DNA from: an uncultured Lachnospiraceae bacterium
GTDB taxonomy: Bacteria; Bacillota; Clostridia; Lachnospirales; Lachnospiraceae
Length of the DNA stretch: 40,401 nt
Assembly (NCBI GenBank): GCA_910587765.1
Contig: CAJUNR010000037.1
Span: forward strand, 1-40,401
Direction of reading: 5' to 3'
A program made the position numbers and the translations under genes. The notes below the pieces were generated by a model. It worked only from the letters and a program-made list of their open reading frames with translations. It had not been told where the DNA came from and made no database searches. Positions 24,832-32,362 of the stretch are shown here, in pieces (the stretch's first letter is position 1; every line of letters starts with the position of its first letter).

Positions 24832-25674
24832 ATGGAGATTACAATTGTAAGGGAAGAAAATCAGACTTATTTTGAACCGTTGATGCCGCAGGAAATATGG
24901 GAAAAAGCGCATTTGATTCTGGGAGCCATCGAAGAAGGAGCAGCCTGCGGGATTTTGGCGGTCGGCGAGGAGACGGAGCATATATTGAATTTGCAGTATC
25001 TGTTTGTGGCGGAAGGCTATCGGAGAAAGGGGATCGCCACCGCTCTTCTGGAGGGGCTGCATGAGATCGGGAAATATTCCGGGATCGATCTGACGGTCTG
25101 CCAGTATGCACTGAACGAGGAACAAAAGGATTTGGATCTTTGTCTTGCCAGGAACCTCTTTGAACTGGACGAGGTCCGGACTCCGGTGTATCGGACGGCT
25201 TTTGGGGATCTGTCCCCCCGGTATTTCGGAAAAAAGACGGATGGGGACGACTGGAAAAAAAATGTTGTGCCGCTGTCGGAGGTGACGGCCAGAATGTGGA
25301 ACCGTTTTGCGGAAAAGCTGGAGAAGCTTCCGGAGGATGAGACGGCTCTGACGGAACTGGAGGTTAAATACATGTATGATCAGGAAGCCAGTTTTCTGTT
25401 GGTGAAAAAGGGAGAACCGGTAGGATGCATCCTGTTTGAACACCTGGAAAATGATTTCCTGCTGTCTTTCTTCTGCGTGCTGAAAGACGCCTCTCCTTTG
25501 GATATGATGCATCTGTTCCAGGCCAGCTACCAGAATCTGCAAACCCGCTGCAGCGATTCTTCTTGGCTCTACATCAACGCGCTGACGGAGACGACGGAAA
25601 AGATGGTCAAAAACATGACGGATCAGAAGGCGGTCCTCCGGGGGCAGGCGGTGACCAGATACTATTACTATTGA
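24832..25674 (+). CDS. GNAT-family acetyltransferase
   Basis: The 280-residue product starts at the ATG at 24832 behind AGAGGAG, 20 bp after the preceding carrier gene. The acetyl-CoA binding motif A is clear: YLFVAEGYRRKGIATALLEGL, with the R/Q-x-x-G-x-G/A loop at residues 64-69. The second half (about 130-280) is less typical and may be a second, degenerate GNAT-like unit or a substrate-binding extension. Within an effector island it may modify an effector or a CIS component, or serve in self-protection; nothing in the sequence shows the substrate. Gene order (between two carrier genes) suggests co-expression with them. Confidence 0.78.
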   Translation: MEITIVREENQTYFEPLMPQEIWEKAHLILGAIEEGAACGILAVGEETEHILNLQYLFVAEGYRRKGIATALLEGLHEIGKYSGIDLTVCQYALNEEQKDLDLCLARNLFELDEVRTPVYRTAFGDLSPRYFGKKTDGDDWKKNVVPLSEVTARMWNRFAEKLEKLPEDETALTELEVKYMYDQEASFLLVKKGEPVGCILFEHLENDFLLSFFCVLKDASPLDMMHLFQASYQNLQTRCSDSSWLYINALTETTEKMVKNMTDQKAVLRGQAVTRYYYY

Positions 25675-25741
25675 TGTGCCGCCGCGAAGGGACTTTACCC
25701 TTCCGTGCCATCGCGCAGCGATTTAATCAGGAGGTGAGAAG

Positions 25742-27829
25742 ATGCCGTTGACAAAGGACGAGAAGAAGGTACTGGAAAGCGTCCAGATCATGTATACGAA
25801 GCAGGAGGACGACTATTTGACGGCCCAGGCCAATAAATTATACAGGGCCAACAAGCAGAAGGGCGATGCTGCCGAGAAAACGGTCAAGAGAGAGAGGAGG
25901 GAGAGGCTGGAAAAAGTCAGTCAGATCAGAGAAAACAGCACGATCCAGCTTCCGACGGTTTCCCTGCAGGGCAAATCCTATGGAACTTCCTTTAAAGAGA
26001 ATATAGGCGCAAAAAAGAGAAAGTCCCGCTCCAATAACCAGAAGTCCAGGCTCTACAGAAAGAGAGTGAACGCCAGTACGGTGGAGGAGGCCAGCGGTGC
26101 CTGGGAGCAGACGCTTGCGGACAGGACGAGGGATCTGGAGAAACCGGAGGGCAGTCTGCCGGGGGATTTCCGGGCGCTTTCCCAATTCCTGACAGAAGAC
26201 AAGGACCATAACAGGACCCTGATTCCCGGGCAGATGCAGGAAGGGAACCTGACCCGGGAACAGATCGCTTCCTGTATCAGCCAGTACATGAGGCTTGACA
26301 TGGGAGTGGACCTGCGTACGGATGAAACGATCGCAGAAGAGAGCGTCCGCCTGGAGGAACTGGCCGGGAAGACGGAAGGACTTAAGCATCTGCTCGACGG
26401 CCATCCGGAGATGACCGCCCAAATGACCGAGGAAGAGAAGCAGAATCTGCTGGTAAAGCTGGATATGGGAAATCAGATTGCGGAATATTACGAGATTCAG
26501 AAAAAGGTGATGACGAACAGCTGGTACAGAACCCATTATAATTCGGAGATCACTTACAAGTGTCATTTAGGGGATACCCTGGAACAGAGGAATCTTGCGC
26601 TTCTTCTGTGGCAGGCGGAATTTGTGAGAAACCGGGAAGCGTTTCAAGACGACAGGGCCGGGAGAGACTGGCTGCTCCGTTATAACGAAGAAGTCAGTAA
26701 GAAGGAAGCGAAAGCCGAAGCGGCTGCGATGGAGTGGATAAAAAAGGCGCCCAAGACGATCGAATTCGGAAAAGGCGGCGGCGCGATCCCGGATTCCCGT
26801 CATGCGGAGTATTTCCGGCAGCACAGCGACAAAGAGGATCCCGTGTACCGGCGGATCAGAACCGATGATTATTATGTGGTGGGAGAACCCCATGCCATGC
26901 ATGAGGGATTATGCCGGAACATTGCCAATCTGCCCCGGCTGGAAGCGATCCAGCATATGGATAAGGAATCGTTCCAGCGGATGATGGACGATCTGACAAG
27001 ACTGCCTGTCCACATGTCCGACCCGGAGGAGGTGGAAGCCTGCCGGCAGGCAAATCTGAATGGAGTGCGGATGTATAAGGATCTACTGAAAAAGCAGGTA
27101 AACTATTTGAAGAGAAAATACGGAAATGGTTTTCTTTTGCTGCCCCCGGATGAATTTACGAAGTATGCTGATGACTTTGAACATGATTTTACCAATATGC
27201 AGGGGATGTCCTTTTTTGTGAAATATTTAAAGAAGCTGCCGGGAATGTTTGACCCGGATGATTCTGCGGACCGGGATCTGGAACAGTGGATCACATATTA
27301 TCAGGCAATCCTCGTTTCGGACGGTTATGCCAGAACCGATTACAGCAAAGGAACCCATAAATCTTTTTCTTCATATAAGCTGGGCTCCATGTTCACTACG
27401 ATGAACGGAGAGGAAACCAGAATGGATATCATCAAAAGTTCGGATGAGCTGCATCTGGACGTGCGCTGGGATACGTTTTTCGATGAGAATGACGTGCTGT
27501 TTGATGAAGTGCTTAAGTGTGCCGGACGCATATCCGCAGACCGCTTACAGGAAGAGGACTTAAGGCATTATACCTGGAACCAGCTGACGGGGGAGACCCG
27601 GCGGATGCCAAGGAGCGAGGCGATCCGACACTTTATTGAGAAGGAATATGTCATCGCGCAGGAGAAGCAGGAGTTTGACAGCGATCTGCAGGGCCGTGTG
27701 CAGACGGCCGGCAGGATGCTGCAAAAACTGGATAAGCTTCGGACAGAAAGCGCGGGCGGCGCCAGGACTCTGTACGACCAGATGTACACGGATCTGGCAG
27801 ACTGGCTGCGGGAGAACAGAGGGTATTGA
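25742..27829 (+). CDS. Stand-alone carrier protein (shared region only), partner of the downstream ADP-ribosyltransferase
   Basis: The 695-residue product begins at the ATG at 25742 after a strong AGGAGGTGA. Nearly its whole length aligns with residues about 60-690 of the calpain effector: YRTHYNSEITYKCHLGDT (262-279), RHAEYFRQ, a 'GEPHAMHEGLCRNIANLPRL' segment, KKQVNYLKRKYGNG, DFTNMQGM, YLKKLPGMFD, LHLDVRWDTFFDENDV and ETRRMPRSEAIRHFIEKE. It stops soon after that region and has no extra C-terminal domain. The next gene, 29 bp downstream, is an ADP-ribosyltransferase without the shared region. The simplest reading is a split version of the carrier-toxin fusion, made either by design (chaperone plus cargo) or by gene fission. 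A 6-bp hairpin (25686-25703) lies in its leader, unlike the repeat leader of the other two carriers. Confidence 0.8.
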   Translation: MPLTKDEKKVLESVQIMYTKQEDDYLTAQANKLYRANKQKGDAAEKTVKRERRERLEKVSQIRENSTIQLPTVSLQGKSYGTSFKENIGAKKRKSRSNNQKSRLYRKRVNASTVEEASGAWEQTLADRTRDLEKPEGSLPGDFRALSQFLTEDKDHNRTLIPGQMQEGNLTREQIASCISQYMRLDMGVDLRTDETIAEESVRLEELAGKTEGLKHLLDGHPEMTAQMTEEEKQNLLVKLDMGNQIAEYYEIQKKVMTNSWYRTHYNSEITYKCHLGDTLEQRNLALLLWQAEFVRNREAFQDDRAGRDWLLRYNEEVSKKEAKAEAAAMEWIKKAPKTIEFGKGGGAIPDSRHAEYFRQHSDKEDPVYRRIRTDDYYVVGEPHAMHEGLCRNIANLPRLEAIQHMDKESFQRMMDDLTRLPVHMSDPEEVEACRQANLNGVRMYKDLLKKQVNYLKRKYGNGFLLLPPDEFTKYADDFEHDFTNMQGMSFFVKYLKKLPGMFDPDDSADRDLEQWITYYQAILVSDGYARTDYSKGTHKSFSSYKLGSMFTTMNGEETRMDIIKSSDELHLDVRWDTFFDENDVLFDEVLKCAGRISADRLQEEDLRHYTWNQLTGETRRMPRSEAIRHFIEKEYVIAQEKQEFDSDLQGRVQTAGRMLQKLDKLRTESAGGARTLYDQMYTDLADWLRENRGY

Positions 27830-27858
27830 CCATGCCGCGGAAATAAAGGAGTGAAGAT

Positions 27859-30102
27859 ATGGGAGACGCATATACGAAGGAAGCCTACAAAATCATCTAT
27901 CAGCATCCGGACTGGCAGGCTACGGCGCAGGAATACGAAGACAAGTTTGCAGCCAATCTGTACAACTCCCCGCCTGTGCGGCAGGCGGCCTCTCAGGCTT
28001 TGACCAAATTAAGCGAGACGCTGACTTCCTATTACCGGGTGAAGAACCTGAATGAGGAACAGTCGGAAGATCTGGCGGCGGTAGGGCAGGTGGCGGAACA
28101 GATCAGCGGACGTACGCCCGACGACTGGAAAGTACTGGAAGGCGCCCTGCTGCAGAGGAACAGCGGAAGCGGAGCAGGACAGATCGGCCGCCGGCAGCTG
28201 GGGGACTACGTAGAGGCGCAGGAGGCGGCAAGGCTGGGGATCGAAGGGGATTACGTGCTGTTTGAGCAGGACGCGGATTTCCTGAACCGGCAGAATATCC
28301 AGAATGTCTTTGACAACGGCAATCTGCGGGAACAGATGACGATGCTCTATAACGGGATGTTCATAAACGGCGGCAAGAACCGGGAAGAGATTGAAGAGAG
28401 CCAGTCTTTGAAAAACCTTCTATTGAATATTACCGAAGAGGATCAGGCGAAAATGAACGAAATGGGGACAGAGTCCCATATTCGGTTTGACCTTCTGCGG
28501 GAAATGGGGCATTATGAAAAGAAAGAAGATCTGTTTGACACCTACTCCATGGCCAGAGATTTAAAGCGCGGCAAAGACAAGATCAAGGGCAAAGGGAACT
28601 GGTTCACCAGATGGGCGTCCGGGATCAAACGGGCGTTCTCCGCGGCCTTTTCCAGTAAATTTACCAGAAGCACGAAAAAGAAGGCGGAGCAGACCGGGCT
28701 GGGACGGGAGCACTATGAACGGCTGGGGATCGGCCTGTCCCAGCGGGAGATGGCCAACGGGCTGGATGAAAACGGGAACCTGAAATGGAAAGAAGGGCAG
28801 GCTTATTTCCGGATGGATACGCCGGTGACGGCGGAGGGAATGCTGCAGACGGCCGGACCGTCCGGGACGACTCTGCGGATGCTGGGGGCCTACCGTCTGC
28901 TGGGAGCCGGCAAAACCGATCTTATGAATTTCCGGCTGGCGCTGATCGCCTGGATGGTCAGCAGCAGAGACCATTCCATCTACGAGATCCTGAAAGGTTC
29001 CCACAATGCCGGAGTCAAAGGCCGGGAGGACCTGTCCGAGGCCGCCAATATGTACCGGACCATAGACCCGCTGTTTGAAGATCTGATCCGTGAGGAATTT
29101 GCGCCGAACCGCCGGTTCCCCCATGAGACGATCTATCTCAAGATGGTCGATCAGCAGGCGAAAGATATGGGCGGAGAGGGGATCATGGATCCTGAGGATA
29201 AAGAAGACGTCTTTGGGGGAGCGCCTGCTTACGGATATGCCGCAGGGGTCTATAGCTCCTCTTTGTATAAAATTATGAATACGTCCTCCAAATATGGAGA
29301 GCTGGCCGGACATATCAGGGTGTGGCTGATGGATAAAACTCTGCCCAAGGGTGTCTCCGAAGAATACCTCAAGGAGACGAGAGGAGTGCAGAAAACGGCA
29401 TTTGACATGGCGAAGGTGACTCAGCGGATGCTGTCGGAGGGGCTGGAGGCATGGGGAAGCTATGCGCCCCCGGTGCAGGAGGGACAGGAGGAGCTGGAGT
29501 CCTACAGCCCGCGGCGGGCCTATCAGGAAGAGGGGTATAAGGCGCAGTGGATGGACCTGTCCCATGCGTTCCGCGGCATTACCTACCGGGGAGGCAAGAT
29601 GAGTTCCGCCATGAAAAACGGCGGAAGCTTTGTCACGGACAGCTTTTACAGCACCTCGCTTCTGCCGTCGGTGGCCATGCATTTCTACGATATCTGCAAG
29701 GTGAAGGAGGAAGACAAAGCGATCTTCCGCTTCCGGCTGGAGGGAAAGGGCGCGATTAACATTACCGGCGTGTCCATGTACGGCGAGGAGGAGATGGAGG
29801 TGCTGGTCCCCAAAGGATCGAAGTTCCAGGTTCTCACCGCGCCCCAGCCTGCTTACTATAATAAGATAACCGGGGAAGTGTTTGAGGAGGCGAAGCTGCC
29901 GGAAGAAAAGCTGGAATCGATTATGGACGAACTGCAGTGGGGCGAAGGAAGCGTCTGGCAGAAAGTGCAGGTCGTGGATCTTCAGGAGGTCAGCGGTCCC
30001 GGAGAGGAGCGGCGGAAAAGGTCGGAAGCGAAGGACAAGAGAGGGCTGCAGGAGCTGATACGGCTGAAGGAACTGTGGGAGGGAGCCGGACATACCGCCT
30101 AA
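27859..30102 (+). CDS. ADP-ribosyltransferase toxin candidate (R-STS-ExE class)
   Basis: The ATG at 27859 follows AAGGAG with 8-nt spacing; the product is 747 residues. The C-terminal domain carries the ordered active-site motifs of clostridial-type ADP-ribosyltransferases: Arg577 in FRGITYRGG, Ser-Thr-Ser at 598-600 in SFYSTSLL, and Glu645-x-Glu647 followed by VLVPKGSKFQVL, the usual strand after the catalytic Glu. An ExE pair is typical of arginine-modifying members, though the target cannot be read from sequence. The region 235-278 is strongly basic and amphipathic (KRGKDKIKGKGNWFTRW, then IKRAFSAAFSSKF) and might contact membrane. The N-terminal ~230 residues are unassigned. No secretion signal is present; delivery by the CIS, possibly with the upstream carrier protein, is inference. 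Confidence 0.85.
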   Translation: MGDAYTKEAYKIIYQHPDWQATAQEYEDKFAANLYNSPPVRQAASQALTKLSETLTSYYRVKNLNEEQSEDLAAVGQVAEQISGRTPDDWKVLEGALLQRNSGSGAGQIGRRQLGDYVEAQEAARLGIEGDYVLFEQDADFLNRQNIQNVFDNGNLREQMTMLYNGMFINGGKNREEIEESQSLKNLLLNITEEDQAKMNEMGTESHIRFDLLREMGHYEKKEDLFDTYSMARDLKRGKDKIKGKGNWFTRWASGIKRAFSAAFSSKFTRSTKKKAEQTGLGREHYERLGIGLSQREMANGLDENGNLKWKEGQAYFRMDTPVTAEGMLQTAGPSGTTLRMLGAYRLLGAGKTDLMNFRLALIAWMVSSRDHSIYEILKGSHNAGVKGREDLSEAANMYRTIDPLFEDLIREEFAPNRRFPHETIYLKMVDQQAKDMGGEGIMDPEDKEDVFGGAPAYGYAAGVYSSSLYKIMNTSSKYGELAGHIRVWLMDKTLPKGVSEEYLKETRGVQKTAFDMAKVTQRMLSEGLEAWGSYAPPVQEGQEELESYSPRRAYQEEGYKAQWMDLSHAFRGITYRGGKMSSAMKNGGSFVTDSFYSTSLLPSVAMHFYDICKVKEEDKAIFRFRLEGKGAINITGVSMYGEEEMEVLVPKGSKFQVLTAPQPAYYNKITGEVFEEAKLPEEKLESIMDELQWGEGSVWQKVQVVDLQEVSGPGEERRKRSEAKDKRGLQELIRLKELWEGAGHTA

Positions 30103-30151
30103 AAGAGGCTTCCCAAAGTGTACGAGTCATGTTTAAGAACGGGGGATACCG

Positions 30152-32362
30152 ATGTCAAAGACAGAGCAGGATACCTATGGTTTTATTGAATTATATTTTC
30201 CGGGACAAAGGGAAGAACCCTTTGCCTCGCAGGAGGAGCAGTGGAGCGCCTGGGAGCGCTTTATCGATCTGCTGTGCATGATCAGCCTGGTGATGAAGGA
30301 ACAGAAGCTTCCGGAGAGCCTGGGGAGGATCGGCTGCCTTCTGGAGGACGAAGCGCTGGTCAAAACGCTGGAGCCCCGGGAGAGAGTCCCGTTCCCCTGC
30401 CGGGCGCGGGTGCGGGCGATCTATGAAGAACTGATCCGAAGAGGAGAGGAATCCACGCCTCTTACCCGGTTCCTGTCGCTGGATCTGCAGCCCGTTGAGG
30501 CAATGGCATTTCTGCTGGCCGCCTGCGCGGACCGCAGTCGGAAGTACGAGCGCATCTTCGGAGTCCTGCAGGAGGAGAAGAGCGGGACGGCCAAGCCCAC
30601 GGCGGGGCTGGTGCATGACCTGTGCGCGCTGTTTCTGTCGGAATCGGAAAATTTACCGGAAATTCTGCTGGACGAGGACCGCTTTCTCAACCGTTTTCTG
30701 CTGCAGCCGGAGAGGGATAATCCGAGGCTGTCCCGGCTGTCCCGCCCGGTCTCCCTTAGAAAGCCGGTGCTTTCGCTTCTGTACGGCAATACAAAGATGC
30801 TTGGAAGCATGGCGTACTGCGCCGGGGTGCTCGATGAGGGAGCTACGGACCGGGTGATCTGCCATCAGGAGGCGCTGAACCGTCTCCGGCAGGTCTATGT
30901 AAGGATGACCGTGCTGCAGGAAGAGGGGATCATCCGGCTTGAGGGAGCTTCCGGAACCGGCAAAAAATATCTGGCCCAGGCGATGGGAGACTCGCTGGGG
31001 ATGGAGGTTCTGTGCCTTTCTGTGAAAAAGCTGCTGACCAAAGGCCCGGAGGCGGTGAACGAGGCGCTGAGTGAGGCGGTTCTGAAAACGGTGCTCGCGC
31101 ATCATATCCTCTATCTTGATATGAACGGCGTCGGACGGGAAGAGGCGGGACCGACGCTGCAGATGCTGGCGTATCTGAGGGACTACGCCGGGAGATTTCT
31201 GATCGGCGCCGACGCGTCGTGGCTGGAGGAACCGGAGATTACGGGTAATACGTACCGGATTCCGGTGGATATGCCGGGAACGAGGGAGCAGAAAGCGTTC
31301 TGGAAGCATTTTGCGCAGGAGTATCGGATTCGGTTCGCCGAGGATGTGGATTTGGATCAGATCGTCTCTTTGTATGATCTGACGCCCGGGAGAATCCGGC
31401 GGACGCTGTCCTGCGCCACGCTGTCCTCTCCTGTGAAAGAAAACGGCTTTCTCGTGTCCAGGCAGGGACTGGAGGAGGAGATCCGCCGCCAGTGCAGCGG
31501 CGGACTCGACCAGTACGCCGTAAGGCTTCAAAGCCCCTTCGTGTGGGAGGATCTGCAGTTGTCCCGGGAGAGCAGAAAACTGCTGCGAAGCGCCTGCGAC
31601 CGGATCCGTTACCGGAGCGTGGTCAACGACGACTATGGATTCGGCAGAAAGCTTCCCTATGGACGGGGGCTTTCCATCGTGCTCTACGGTCCTCCCGGGA
31701 CCGGCAAAACGATGACCGCCCAGGTGATGGCAAAAGAGCTGGGACTGGAGATCTATCGGATTGACCTGTCCCGGATCGGCAGCAAATACATCGGGGAGAC
31801 GGAAAAAAATCTGGGGGCGGTGTTTGACGCGGCCCGTTTCTCCAACGCGATTCTCTTCTTTGACGAGGCGGACGCGCTGTTCACCAGACGGACGGATGTC
31901 TCCAGTTCCAATGACCGGCACGCGAACGCGGAGACGGCCTATCTTCTCCAGAAGATCGAGGAATATTCCGGCGTATCTATTCTGGCGACCAATGTGATGC
32001 AGAATTTTGACAATGCGTTTAAACGCCGGATGACTTATATGATTCCGATTGAACAGCCGAATGAAGAAGAACGGCTCTGCCTGTGGAAAAGCGTATTTCC
32101 GGCGGAAGCCCCGCTGGAAGAGAATCTCCCTTTCGCCGTATATGCGAAAGAGGCGGAGCTGACCGGGAGCGGCATCAAATCGGCGGCTTTGTCCGCGGCT
32201 TACCGGGCGGCGGCGGAAGGAAGGAAGATCGGCAATCAGGATCTGGTGGAAGCCATAGATTTCGAGTACCGGCGCAGCGGGCGCACCGGTATCAGCCAGG
32301 AGCTGTACACGGCGCTGTATACCAAAGCGGCAGAAGTCCGGGGAGGGACGCGATATGTCTGA
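30152..32362 (+). CDS. Tandem AAA+ ATPase of the CIS locus, copy 2
   Basis: The 736-residue product starts at the ATG at 30152 after a GGGGGAT site. The C-terminal AAA+ module is intact: Walker A GPPGTGKT (513-520), KYIGETEKN, Walker B ILFFDEAD, ILATN and FKRRM. The N-terminal module again has a P-loop-like GASGTGKK at 265-272, followed by a weak Walker-B-like LYLDMNG. The P-loop environment (LPYGRGLSIVLYG) is nearly the same as in copy 1 (YPYGRGLSILLFG), so the two are paralogues or heteromer partners. The 3' end overlaps the LuxR regulator by 8 nt. One copy per eCIS locus is usual; a second copy placed after the effectors suggests a specialised role such as cargo handling (inference). Confidence 0.88.
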   Translation: MSKTEQDTYGFIELYFPGQREEPFASQEEQWSAWERFIDLLCMISLVMKEQKLPESLGRIGCLLEDEALVKTLEPRERVPFPCRARVRAIYEELIRRGEESTPLTRFLSLDLQPVEAMAFLLAACADRSRKYERIFGVLQEEKSGTAKPTAGLVHDLCALFLSESENLPEILLDEDRFLNRFLLQPERDNPRLSRLSRPVSLRKPVLSLLYGNTKMLGSMAYCAGVLDEGATDRVICHQEALNRLRQVYVRMTVLQEEGIIRLEGASGTGKKYLAQAMGDSLGMEVLCLSVKKLLTKGPEAVNEALSEAVLKTVLAHHILYLDMNGVGREEAGPTLQMLAYLRDYAGRFLIGADASWLEEPEITGNTYRIPVDMPGTREQKAFWKHFAQEYRIRFAEDVDLDQIVSLYDLTPGRIRRTLSCATLSSPVKENGFLVSRQGLEEEIRRQCSGGLDQYAVRLQSPFVWEDLQLSRESRKLLRSACDRIRYRSVVNDDYGFGRKLPYGRGLSIVLYGPPGTGKTMTAQVMAKELGLEIYRIDLSRIGSKYIGETEKNLGAVFDAARFSNAILFFDEADALFTRRTDVSSSNDRHANAETAYLLQKIEEYSGVSILATNVMQNFDNAFKRRMTYMIPIEQPNEEERLCLWKSVFPAEAPLEENLPFAVYAKEAELTGSGIKSAALSAAYRAAAEGRKIGNQDLVEAIDFEYRRSGRTGISQELYTALYTKAAEVRGGTRYV

